From the NCBI RefSeq assembly GCF_021440085.1, contig NZ_JAKCPW010000005.1, positions 124,001-188,000 of the forward strand: a DNA stretch of 64,000 nt, read 5' to 3'. Of this stretch, positions 9,101 to 16,125 are shown piece by piece (within the stretch, counting starts at the first letter, position 1; each line of letters opens with the position of its first letter). The notes under the pieces were generated by a model. The model searched no databases, was not told where the DNA came from, and saw only the letters and a program-made list of their open reading frames with translations. The translations under genes and the position numbers were made by a program. Source of the stretch: Dyadobacter sp. CY261 (GTDB taxonomy: Bacteria > Bacteroidota > Bacteroidia > Cytophagales > Spirosomataceae).

Positions 9101-9258
9101 ACAATATTGACGCCCGGCACCGAGCTGTTATCGGTAGCAGACGTAACGGTGCCCGTCACCGCGATGTTCTGGGCATAGGCACTGAGGCCAAAGAGCAGGA
9201 ATACCATAAGTAGGCGACTTCCCCTCAGAAGAGCATTTTTAGATAGATTTTGGAACAT
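6160..9258 (-). CDS. SusC/RagA-family TonB-dependent outer-membrane transporter
   Basis: The start is set at the ATG at 9258 (MFQNLSKNALLRGSRLLMVF), which gives a normal signal peptide ending at SAYAQ. An ATG at 9306 would add 16 unrelated residues. The 1032-aa product has a CarboxypepD_reg-like domain (about residues 32-113), a plug with the SusC signature region around VVGYGTQKRNALTNSVSQI, SVLKDASSTAIYGSRATNGV, and a C-terminal beta-barrel ending in an aromatic residue (FGLNLSF). It imports oligosaccharides with the SusD encoded downstream, powered by TonB/ExbBD. It is the first gene of the operon, with an unusually long upstream region of about 430 bp. Confidence 0.95.
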   Translation of the reverse strand: MFQNLSKNALLRGSRLLMVFLLFGLSAYAQNIAVTGTVTSATDNSSVPGVNIVVKNTLTGTSTDVDGKFEINTPSDGVLVFSGIGYVTQEVSVKGRTVIDIKLAADTKQLDELIVVGYGTQKRNALTNSVSQISGDAITKRPVSNIQQSLQGLMPGVTVLDQGGSPGKSNTNIRVRGITTFNINGSSTSGYDLGKNDALVIVDGIEQRLSDINPDDIESVSVLKDASSTAIYGSRATNGVVLVTTKRAKGGKVQVDYHGYYAIQKSNNVPKMMGIEAYMREQVAAYTNAGLAVPARFTEQSIQDYVNATDREKYPMPNTWFETMLRSAPQQNHTISVAGGTDVIRTRLSARFQDQQGVISGYSNKIGEFRLNTDYTVSKRLRVSGDINYRYARALNPTVNNSGPNPPQPLNNFFHGTLWAVPKYADGTYGLSTQGNNPLMFNEIGGQSRQVTDYLAGYVKADFDIAEGLTFSTQIAGRGTFTNQKNYTNAYTNTDKNTNITKTVAINSLTEVRNTLREYTINNLLTYEKSFGDHGLKALVGYSQIGNTQTFLSAYRERFYNNDIGSIGQGANDGTKSNSGNDAEYGLRSFFGRVNYDYKEKYLFEANARYDGSSKFTGSKQYSVFPSFSAGWRISKENFWQGLEKAVNDFKVRGSWGITGNQSVDLYSYYSALTSLGYSFGGMPVQGYRPTTLANTGLGWESTTQLDLGLDATFLDKRLTLTADYYRKSTDDILLNLDIPATIGLKAPPQNAGSVENKGWEFSLNYRGAANASGFRYSVGGNLSINENKVTDLKGTGPYITGSDIDPRYIIAKGLPINTLWGYQTDGLFQTQQEITEYKATYAANTKPGDVKYIDRNGDGKINADDMTAIGNSFPKYTFGLNGDFSYKGFDLSILFQGAAKVDARLAGALAEMGNQEGFTHEIYTNNYWTPENTGARFPRPVKFDLRNVATSDRLVIDGSYLRLKNVQLAYNIPTEIVSKLHVSRIRIYTSATNLLTFSKLNDWNLDPEVPSGRAVYFPQTALYTFGLNLSF

Positions 9259-9691
9259 AGTAATTAGTAAAAATGGGGCTGGGTTCTGGTAATTGGGTGC
9301 ATACAACTACGTTAAGCGATTCGTGACCGTCGACGGCCGACCGTGGACCGCAGATGGTTTGTGGTCTTTGGCGGACCATGGACCAAAATTTCGATGCGGG
9401 TCGCCGGACGTTGGACCTTGGAATCGTTAAAGAAGAGCGCGGCGGAACTAGCTGAGGCCGGTCAACGGCAACAACAGCTGGATGGGCGGATTTTGTAAAG
9501 AATCATGAGGCAGTTACTTTGGTGGTTGTCAAATGGGTCAGTCAATAAACTATAAATCCTATTAATTTGATAGGCAAAGTAAAATAGAGATTAAGCAACT
9601 AGCAACCGGAGTTTACTTATTCTTAACAAACAGGCTTATTTTTGAGAATAACTTCAACAATTCATTCAAAAAATGCAAACATCCCATCAAT
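9259..9691. other. 433-bp intergenic region: degenerate GGTCC/GGACC repeats and a distant promoter candidate
   Basis: No gene is visible. Between about 9325 and 9422 the sequence is built from short degenerate units such as CCGTGGACCG, GCGGACCATGGACC and GTTGGACCTTGG, a simple intergenic repeat. A promoter candidate for susC lies further upstream (9575-9605), implying a leader of about 300 nt that contains these repeats. TTATTCT (9617-9623) and AGAATAA (9645-9651) form a weak inverted repeat beyond the hydroxylase gene. Confidence 0.4.
9575..9605 (-). promoter_or_regulatory. Weak promoter candidate for the susC-susD-sulfatase operon
   Basis: On the minus strand TTG (9603-9605) is followed by 21 nt and TACTTTG (9575-9581), which lacks one base relative to TAnnTTTG. 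Its distance of about 310 nt from the susC start is long. Confidence 0.28.
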
Positions 9692-10900
9692 TTACTGCCC
9701 GTAGATGGATTGCAGATACTGTTTTTGCAAGGTCGAGAAATACAACACACCGCCGATAAGAACGGCCCAGATCAGGAACAATAGCGTGGGATGCGGAAAG
9801 TAGTGGTAAGCGGCGATGAAAATCAATGCACCGCGGGCAAATTCCAGGTAAAATACCCAGCGGCGCTGTTCCAGAATGGCCCCGCAATTGATAAGCGTCA
9901 CAAAAATGGCCAGCGCGACCATCACTTGCAGGAAAGTTTCTTCCTGGTGTTCAAAAAGCAACAGGAAAAACAGCGTGATGACCGTGATCGTGAATTGCAC
10001 CAGCACGTATCTCCGGAATTTCTGCGACCGCACGCGTACCTTATTCTTGGATAAAAAACGCTTTTCCACAATGCGCCGGACCGCCGGATCGAAGTCGGAC
10101 GGGCTTCCGAAGATGACTTTCAGCTTCGCCCTGATGCCCTTTTGCTGCTGGGCGGAATACCAGATCTCCACGAGAAAATGGAAATGCTGCCACAGAAAAC
10201 TGTAACTGTCGAGCTGCTTGGTGAGGCCGAAAACGGGCTGCTCCTTTTCCTCCTCGAAAGTCCCGAAAAGCTTGTCCCAGATGATGAACATGTCACCAAA
10301 GTTTTTGTCGAGATACGCCTCATTACTGGCATGGTGCACGCGGTGGTGCGAGGGCGTAACGATAATGTATTCCAGAAACCCCAGCTTCCCGATCACCTGC
10401 GTGTGGGTAAAAAACGGGTAGAGTCCGTGCACGATGAGCATAGTCGTGATCATCGGCGCCGGAAAGCCGATCAGCGGCAGCACCGACCAGAATGCCGTGC
10501 GCACCACGGCCTGAAAAATGGTAATGCGCGTTCCCGCTGTGTAATTGAACTCTTCGCTCGTGTGGTGCACGACGTGAAACCCCCAGAACAGGTTGATTTT
10601 GTGGCCCATCCGGTGGTACCAATACCATACAAAATCGGTCGCCAATATCAGCGCAATCCAGACCAGCAGGTTAGGCCTGATTTCGAATAAACCGTAATTT
10701 TTTTGCAGATAATCATAGAAGAAAAAGAACGAACCGGCCGTAAACATGTCGATCAGCCGCTCGGCCACCCCTACATTCATATTGGCAATGGAGCTATTGA
10801 AATTGAACAATTGTCGCCCAAGCCGCTTCGAAATCCAGTATTCGAGCCCGATCAGCAAAAGGAACAATGGAACCGCCAATGCCATATAATTTAGCGCCAT
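9692..10900 (-). CDS. Membrane fatty-acid hydroxylase / sterol desaturase superfamily protein
   Basis: The start is placed at the ATG at 10900 (MALNYMALAVPLFLLLIGLE). An ATG at 10972 would overlap the likely promoter. The 402-aa integral membrane protein has the histidine clusters that bind a di-iron centre: HRMGHKINLFWGFHVVHH (His96, His100, His109, His112, His113) and PSHHRVHH (His185, His186, His189, His190). Several hydrophobic segments lie on both sides, with a further set at the C-terminus (about 305-390). Family members hydroxylate or desaturate lipids, sterols or carotenoids, and the longer relatives resemble alkylglycerol monooxygenase. The substrate is unknown. It stands alone, divergent from the LacI-type regulator. 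Confidence 0.88.
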   Translation of the reverse strand: MALNYMALAVPLFLLLIGLEYWISKRLGRQLFNFNSSIANMNVGVAERLIDMFTAGSFFFFYDYLQKNYGLFEIRPNLLVWIALILATDFVWYWYHRMGHKINLFWGFHVVHHTSEEFNYTAGTRITIFQAVVRTAFWSVLPLIGFPAPMITTMLIVHGLYPFFTHTQVIGKLGFLEYIIVTPSHHRVHHASNEAYLDKNFGDMFIIWDKLFGTFEEEKEQPVFGLTKQLDSYSFLWQHFHFLVEIWYSAQQQKGIRAKLKVIFGSPSDFDPAVRRIVEKRFLSKNKVRVRSQKFRRYVLVQFTITVITLFFLLLFEHQEETFLQVMVALAIFVTLINCGAILEQRRWVFYLEFARGALIFIAAYHYFPHPTLLFLIWAVLIGGVLYFSTLQKQYLQSIYGQ

Positions 10901-10941
10901 ACCCGATTCTTTTACTATATTAAATTCATAGATTATATATA

Positions 10942-10972
10942 CAAATATTAGACACGTACTTGTATTTGCCAA
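10942..10972 (-). promoter_or_regulatory. Candidate promoter for the hydroxylase gene
   Basis: On the minus strand TTG (10970-10972) is followed by 19 nt and TAATATTTG (10942-10950), a TAnnTTTG-like element with one extra base. It lies 42 nt before the chosen start codon, inside the divergent region shared with the regulator gene. Confidence 0.35.
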
Positions 10973-11040
10973 AAATTTGGATGAAAACCATTAAATAAAA
11001 TCTAAAACCCTTTTATTCGTGGTTTTACAAGGCAGATCTG

Positions 11041-12099
11041 ATGGAAAAAGAAAATACCTATTACGGGGTGAAGGAAATCGCCCGCCGCGCCAATGTCTCC
11101 ATTGCAACCGTCGACCGTGTGCTCCATAACCGGTCGGGCGTTTCGGAAAAGACCAAAAAGAAGATCAACGACATTATCAAGGAGCTGGATTACCAGCCGA
11201 ATATCCTGGCAAGCCGACTGGCTTCGAAGAAGATCATTTCCCTGGCAGTGCTCCTTCCGCGGGTGTCGGAAGAGACCGACTTTTGGGAAGCGCCGATGAA
11301 AGGTGTCACCCGAGCCGATTCGGAGATTAAAAAGTATGGCGTCCAGGTTACGACCTTTTATTTCGACCTCAACGATCCCGCGACATTCAATGAACAGGCG
11401 GCGGCGATTCTCAATGGCGATTTCAAGGGCGTACTGCTCGCTCCTTCATTTATAGAAGAATCCAGGAAATTCATCCGTTCCTGCCGGGAAAAAAGAATAC
11501 CGTTCGTTTTCATTGATTCCGATTTGCCTGATGAAGATAATCTCTGCTATATCGGCCCGCATTTGTTCCAAAGCGGCTATGTAGGTGCCAAACTTTCGAC
11601 TTACCGGCTGAAAGAAAAGCATAAGGTAGCCGTAGTGAATATTTCCAAAGAGACCGACGGCTACAATTACCTGCAAATCGAAGAAGGTTTCCGGTCGTAT
11701 TTCAAAGACCATGACCTGCCCATCGAGATCATCCGGATCGACATTAAGGATACCGACAGCCTGTCTGTCACCCGCGACCTTACACGTGCACTGCACAAGG
11801 ATGATGATATCGAAGCCATTTTCGTCACCAACTCCCGCGTTTTCTCCGTCGCTGCATTTCTCGAAAAGAGCAAGCGCAGCGACATTTCGCTCATTGGTTA
11901 TGATTATTTAAAAGAAAACATCGCCTACCTGAACACCGAACAAATCGACTTCCTGATTTGCCACAAACCGGAAGAGCAGGGTTACCGAGGGTTAATGGCG
12001 CTGTACCAGACGCTGGTCCTCGGCGCACCGGTCGAAAAGACGTATTTCATGCCAATTGATATCATTACGAAAGAGAACCAGGCTTTTTACCAAAACTAA
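11041..12099 (+). CDS. LacI-family transcriptional regulator
   Basis: This 352-aa cytoplasmic regulator has an N-terminal LacI helix-turn-helix (VKEIARRANVSIATVDRVLH, then a hinge with LDYQPNILASRLASKK, to about residue 62). A periplasmic-binding-protein-like sensor domain follows (residues 66-350; KKIISLAVLLPRVSEETDFW onward). Ligands of this sensor group are usually sugars or related metabolites. It is transcribed toward, and lies 185 bp upstream of, the Gfo/Idh-DegT-ceramidase operon. A perfect 14-bp palindrome at that operon's promoter makes it the probable target. Whether it represses or activates is not visible. Confidence 0.93.
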   Translation: MEKENTYYGVKEIARRANVSIATVDRVLHNRSGVSEKTKKKINDIIKELDYQPNILASRLASKKIISLAVLLPRVSEETDFWEAPMKGVTRADSEIKKYGVQVTTFYFDLNDPATFNEQAAAILNGDFKGVLLAPSFIEESRKFIRSCREKRIPFVFIDSDLPDEDNLCYIGPHLFQSGYVGAKLSTYRLKEKHKVAVVNISKETDGYNYLQIEEGFRSYFKDHDLPIEIIRIDIKDTDSLSVTRDLTRALHKDDDIEAIFVTNSRVFSVAAFLEKSKRSDISLIGYDYLKENIAYLNTEQIDFLICHKPEEQGYRGLMALYQTLVLGAPVEKTYFMPIDIITKENQAFYQN

Positions 12100-12104
12100 T
12101 CTCC

Positions 12105-12144
12105 CATTAAATGTTGCCAGGACTTTAAACGGCAACATTTAATG
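12105..12144 (+). terminator. Terminator after the LacI-type regulator
   Basis: CATTAAATGTTGCC (12105-12118) and GGCAACATTTAATG (12131-12144) form a perfect 14-bp stem with a 12-nt loop, 5 nt past the stop codon. The T tract after the stem is poor, so termination may be partial. It could act in both directions. Confidence 0.6.
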
Positions 12145-12195
12145 ACCTTAATTTATTCCCGCACAAAATTTCATGTAAACAAATTCCCCGATTAC

Positions 12196-12224
12196 TTGTA
12201 AATTGAAATATGTGTGTATATTTA
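12196..12224 (+). promoter_or_regulatory. Candidate promoter of the Tat-oxidoreductase/DegT operon
   Basis: TTG (12196-12198), an 18-nt spacer, then TATATTTA (12217-12224), one base from TAnnTTTG. The putative operator palindrome starts at the very next base, and the first start codon is at 12284. Confidence 0.45.
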
Positions 12225-12238
12225 CGGGTACGTACCCG
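12225..12238. promoter_or_regulatory. Perfect 14-bp palindrome, putative LacI-family operator
   Basis: CGGGTACGTACCCG is a perfect palindrome with the central CG typical of LacI-family operators. It lies directly after the -7 element, over the expected transcription start, and 126 bp after the stop of a LacI-family gene. The position would let a bound repressor block initiation. Confidence 0.5.
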
Positions 12239-12283
12239 GCATCTTAAACGGGTGACTATTCCTGAACTCTTATCCTTTGTTTT

Positions 12284-13288
12284 ATGCATTCGCTTAGTAG
12301 ACGAAAGTTTATTCTTCAATCGGCAGCTACCGGTGTTGGTCTGGGCTTAATGGATTATTTCCCGGCAATGTCCCGTCCAGCAGATGGTAAGAGAGTCGGG
12401 ATTATCGGATTGGATACCTCACACGCCATCGCATTCACGAAAGGGCTGAATGCCATGCAACCTGATCCTGTTTATGACGGTTATAAAGTGGTGGCCGCCT
12501 ATCCTTACGGCAGCAAAGACATTGAGTCGAGCACAAAACGCATTCCGGGCTACGTAGAGGAGGTGAAGAAAATGGGTGTGGAGATCGTGGGTTCTGTTAA
12601 GGAGCTGCTGGGCAAAACGGACGTAATTTTGCTGGAAACCAACGACGGAAGGCTACATTTGGAACAGGCGCTGGAAGTTTTTAAATCGGGTAAACGCATG
12701 TTTATCGACAAGCCCGTTGCTGCTTCACTTTCCGATACACTCAAAATTTACGAAGCTTCCAAAAAGTATAACATGCCGATTTTCACGGCCTCCTCGCTCC
12801 GCTATATCAAGGGCATCGAAAGCATCGATAAGAAGAAGGTGCTCGGCGCGGATACGTATAGCCCCGCCGTTCTTGAAAAAACACATCCTGATTTCTTCTG
12901 GTACGGCATTCACGGCGTGGAGACGCTGTACACCGTGATGGGAACCGGTTGCAAAAGCGTAACCCGCGTGAACACACCGAACACGGATATTGTGGTAGGC
13001 ATTTGGGGCGATGGACGCACGGGCACATTCCGGGGAACACGTACGGGTAAGCACGATTACGGCGGGACGGTTTTCACGGAGGATGGCAATAAAGTTTTGG
13101 GCCCTTATGGCGGTTATGAGCCACTTTTAGTCGATATTATCAAGTATTTCAAAACCGGCGAAGTGCCTGTTACGCCCGAGGAAACGATCGAAATTTTCGC
13201 TTTCATGGAAGCAGCCGATGAAAGCAAACGCCAGGGCGGCAAGAGCGTGACGCTGGAAAGCGTGCTTGCCAAAGCCGGCAAAAAATAG
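12284..13288 (+). CDS. Tat-exported Gfo/Idh/MocA-family oxidoreductase
   Basis: This 334-aa protein has a twin-arginine signal (LSRRKFILQSAATGVGLGL, Arg6-Arg7), so it should be exported folded with its cofactor. The mature part begins with a nucleotide-binding fold (KRVGIIGLDTSHAIAFTKGL) and continues with the family's EAL/DKPVAASL segment (FIDKPVAASLSDTLKIYEAS). The length is normal. Family members oxidise or reduce sugar and polyol rings with NAD(P)H. It is the first gene of a five-gene plus-strand operon, with a promoter and palindrome directly upstream. The substrate is unknown. Confidence 0.9.
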   Translation: MHSLSRRKFILQSAATGVGLGLMDYFPAMSRPADGKRVGIIGLDTSHAIAFTKGLNAMQPDPVYDGYKVVAAYPYGSKDIESSTKRIPGYVEEVKKMGVEIVGSVKELLGKTDVILLETNDGRLHLEQALEVFKSGKRMFIDKPVAASLSDTLKIYEASKKYNMPIFTASSLRYIKGIESIDKKKVLGADTYSPAVLEKTHPDFFWYGIHGVETLYTVMGTGCKSVTRVNTPNTDIVVGIWGDGRTGTFRGTRTGKHDYGGTVFTEDGNKVLGPYGGYEPLLVDIIKYFKTGEVPVTPEETIEIFAFMEAADESKRQGGKSVTLESVLAKAGKK

Positions 13289-13322
13289 CGTGACCGAAGT
13301 CCAATCCCAAAACCATGGTCCT

Positions 13323-14714
13323 ATGAAAGCATTCAGCTCCAAATTGTCGCGAAGAACGTTTTTGAAACAGAATTCCATGGCAGGGCTGGGTGCGGCTCTG
13401 GCTTCCTCGCCGGTAACCGCGTTGCCGGTAATCGGGGCGAAAGCGGCGCATGTACCGGCCGTGTTGGGCGGGCCGTCGGCCTGGGCGGAGGACAAATGGC
13501 CGATCTGGCCGCAATGGAACCCAGCCACGGACGAAAAACTGGTCCTGGAAGTGCTCCGGAGCGGCGTCTGGTCGCGGGCCGGGGTGGTGACGCAGTTTGA
13601 ACAGGAATGGGCGGCAGCGCTGGGTGCGAAAAGATGTTTAGCGGTCGTAAATGGCACCAATGCACTGGTAACCGCCATTCATCAGTTGGGCATTCAGGCG
13701 GGCGATGAAGTGCTGGTGCCTCCTTATACATTCATCGCATCGGTTTCATCCATTCTTTCCAATGGTGCGATGCCCATTTTCGTGGACATCGATGCGGAGA
13801 CGTTCCAGATCGACCCTGCGAAAATCGAGTCGAAAATTACGCCGCAAACCAGGGCTATTCTGGCCGTGCATATTCTGGGTTTACCGGTGGATATGGACCC
13901 GATCATGGCCATTGCGAAAAAGCACAAACTGCTCGTGATCGAGGATGCCTGTCAGGCGCATTTAGCGGAATATGACCAAAAGAAAGTCGGTACGATCGGT
14001 GACGCGGGCTGTTTCAGTTTTCAAAATTCTAAAAACCTGCCCATTGGCGAAGGCGGGGCGATTGTGAGCAACAATGATCATTTTATAGACCTTTGTTTTT
14101 CCTATACCAATTTCGGCAATCCGTATGGCAGCGCAATAAGCGCGGTAAGCACCGGCGCCGTGATGCAGGGCACTAAATTGCGGTTTTCGGAATACCAGGC
14201 GGCCATCGGCATCGCGCAAATGAAACGCCTCGACGCGCAGACTACCACACGCAACGAAAATGCTGAATACCTGAAATCGCAGATCAAAGACATTCCGGGG
14301 ATTGTCCCTTATAAATTGTACGACAAAGTCACGCGCGGCGCTTTCCATTTGTTCCCTTTCCGTTATCAAAAGGAAGGTTTCAAGGGTTTATCGAGAGAAT
14401 CATTTTTAAAAGCATTGCGCGCAGAGGGCGTTCCCTGTTCCAGCGGATACTCCACTTTGAATACACAACCATATTTAAAAGACACCTTCGATTCGGAGAA
14501 CTACAAAAGGATGTATTCGAAAGAAACGCTGGACATGAACCGCTATAATGAAGCGAACAAATGCCCGGTGAACGATCAGGTTTGCAATGAAGAGGCCGTT
14601 TGGTTTACCCAAAATATGCTCCTGGGCACGAAGGACGACATGAAATCCATTGCCGCGGCGATCGAGAAAATCCACCATAATGTCGATAAGATCAAAACTT
14701 TGGGACAAAAATGA
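13323..14714 (+). CDS. Tat-exported DegT/DnrJ/EryC1/StrS-family PLP aminotransferase
   Basis: The start at 13323 puts a twin-arginine signal at the N-terminus (SKLSRRTFLKQNSMAGLGAA, Arg10-Arg11). A frame-compatible start at 13266 would overlap the previous gene. The 463-aa product carries the fold-type I aminotransferase core of sugar aminotransferases: VVNGTNALVTAI, YTFIASVSSILSNGAMPIFVD, VIEDACQAH (Asp208 to the PLP ring nitrogen), and FSFQNSKNLPIGEGGAI with the Schiff-base Lys237. DegT enzymes normally work in the cytoplasm on nucleotide sugars, so the export signal is unusual. The stop overlaps the next start by 4 nt (ATGA). Confidence 0.9.
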   Translation: MKAFSSKLSRRTFLKQNSMAGLGAALASSPVTALPVIGAKAAHVPAVLGGPSAWAEDKWPIWPQWNPATDEKLVLEVLRSGVWSRAGVVTQFEQEWAAALGAKRCLAVVNGTNALVTAIHQLGIQAGDEVLVPPYTFIASVSSILSNGAMPIFVDIDAETFQIDPAKIESKITPQTRAILAVHILGLPVDMDPIMAIAKKHKLLVIEDACQAHLAEYDQKKVGTIGDAGCFSFQNSKNLPIGEGGAIVSNNDHFIDLCFSYTNFGNPYGSAISAVSTGAVMQGTKLRFSEYQAAIGIAQMKRLDAQTTTRNENAEYLKSQIKDIPGIVPYKLYDKVTRGAFHLFPFRYQKEGFKGLSRESFLKALRAEGVPCSSGYSTLNTQPYLKDTFDSENYKRMYSKETLDMNRYNEANKCPVNDQVCNEEAVWFTQNMLLGTKDDMKSIAAAIEKIHHNVDKIKTLGQK

Positions 14715-16078
14715 GGATAGCCGTTGCATTGTCTCTGTTGCTTTTGACATTCCTCCCCGCACAGGCGCAGGGCTGGAAAGCGGGCGTGGCCAAAGTGGCG
14801 ATTACCCCGGCGGAATCCATGTGGATGGCTGGTTTTGCAGCGCGTACCCACGCATCCGACGGCAAGCTGCACGACCTTTGGGCAAAAGCATTGGCCATTC
14901 AGGATGCGAACGGCAAACAGGCAGTGCTGATCACGACTGATTTGTTGGGGTTTCCCAAAGCGATGTCGGACGATATCCGTGCGAAAATCAATACGCGTTA
15001 CAAACTGTCGAAAGCGCAAATCATCCTCAACAGCTCGCACACGCATTCGGGCCCGGTGCTTGGGGCTGCATTGTCGGACATTTATCCCATCAATGAAGGC
15101 GATCAGAAAAAAATAGATCAGTACTCGGTCAGGCTTATTGAACAGATTGTGACCCTGACCGGCGATGCATTGAAAGCATTGCAACCCGCCACAATTGAAA
15201 CGCGGAATGGCGTAACGCGTTTTCAGGTGAACCGCCGGAATAATGATGCGGCAACATTGGAAAGACTAACGGAAATCACTGGCCCCGGCGACCCCGCCGT
15301 TCCGGTGCTGAAAGTGTCCGACGCGAAGGGCAAAATCGTCGCCATTGCATTCGGCTACGCCTGCCACCCGACTGTGCTCGATGGTTACCAATGGTCGGGC
15401 GACTACCCCGGTTGGGCGCAGATTGAATTGGAAAAGTTGTATCCCGGCGCGACCGCCTTGTTTTTCCAGGGAGCGGGAGCCGATCAGAACCCATTGCCGC
15501 GGCACACGGTTCCGCTGGCTATTCAATATGGCAAAACGCTTGCAGCGGCTGTGGAGCGGGTTTTGAGTGAAGAAATGAAACCGCTGACACCCCAGCTTTC
15601 GACGGTTTACAAGGAAGTAACGCTTTCGCTGACCACCGCTCCTACCCGTCAGCAACTTTCGGCCATGGCCGAGAAAGTGACCGGTTTCCAGCAAAAATGG
15701 GCCAAACGAATGATTTCGCAAATCGACGAGGGCAAGCCTTTTCAAACCTCCTACCCTTTTCCATTGCAAGTGTGGAAGCTGGGCGACCAGGCCATTATGA
15801 CGCTCGGAGGTGAGCTGGTGGTGGATTATGCCATTCATCTGAAAAAAATATTCGGCCAGGACACGTTTGAGATGGGCTATTCCAATGATGTGATGACTTA
15901 CATACCAAGCACGACCATCCTTCGTGAGGGCGGTTACGAAGGCGAAGTCGCGGCGATTGTTTACGGACTGCCTGCGACCTGGGCTTCGGATGTGGAAATT
16001 GAGATATTGAACGGGATGGTGCAGCTGGCGAAGGAAGCCGGGGTCGTCAAACCTGAATCGAGGGTTATCAAGAATTAG
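14711..16078 (+). CDS. Secreted neutral/alkaline ceramidase-like protein (N-terminal domain only)
   Basis: This 455-aa protein has a signal peptide (residues 1-20, ending PAQAQ). It matches the catalytic N-terminal domain of neutral/alkaline non-lysosomal ceramidases: AGVAKVAITPAESMWMAGF, LITTDLLGFP, and NSSHTHSGPVLG with zinc-binding His. GYACHPTVLDGYQWSGDYPG supplies a further His. Full ceramidases are around 650 residues or more and carry a C-terminal domain that is absent here. Bacteroidota have many such short versions next to carbohydrate genes, and their substrate is unproven. It overlaps the upstream gene by 4 nt, which indicates translational coupling. Confidence 0.85.
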   Translation: MRIAVALSLLLLTFLPAQAQGWKAGVAKVAITPAESMWMAGFAARTHASDGKLHDLWAKALAIQDANGKQAVLITTDLLGFPKAMSDDIRAKINTRYKLSKAQIILNSSHTHSGPVLGAALSDIYPINEGDQKKIDQYSVRLIEQIVTLTGDALKALQPATIETRNGVTRFQVNRRNNDAATLERLTEITGPGDPAVPVLKVSDAKGKIVAIAFGYACHPTVLDGYQWSGDYPGWAQIELEKLYPGATALFFQGAGADQNPLPRHTVPLAIQYGKTLAAAVERVLSEEMKPLTPQLSTVYKEVTLSLTTAPTRQQLSAMAEKVTGFQQKWAKRMISQIDEGKPFQTSYPFPLQVWKLGDQAIMTLGGELVVDYAIHLKKIFGQDTFEMGYSNDVMTYIPSTTILREGGYEGEVAAIVYGLPATWASDVEIEILNGMVQLAKEAGVVKPESRVIKN

Positions 16079-16125
16079 TGTTTATCCAAAGTCAGCCTTT
16101 ACCCGTGGACAGTATCGATTATTCT

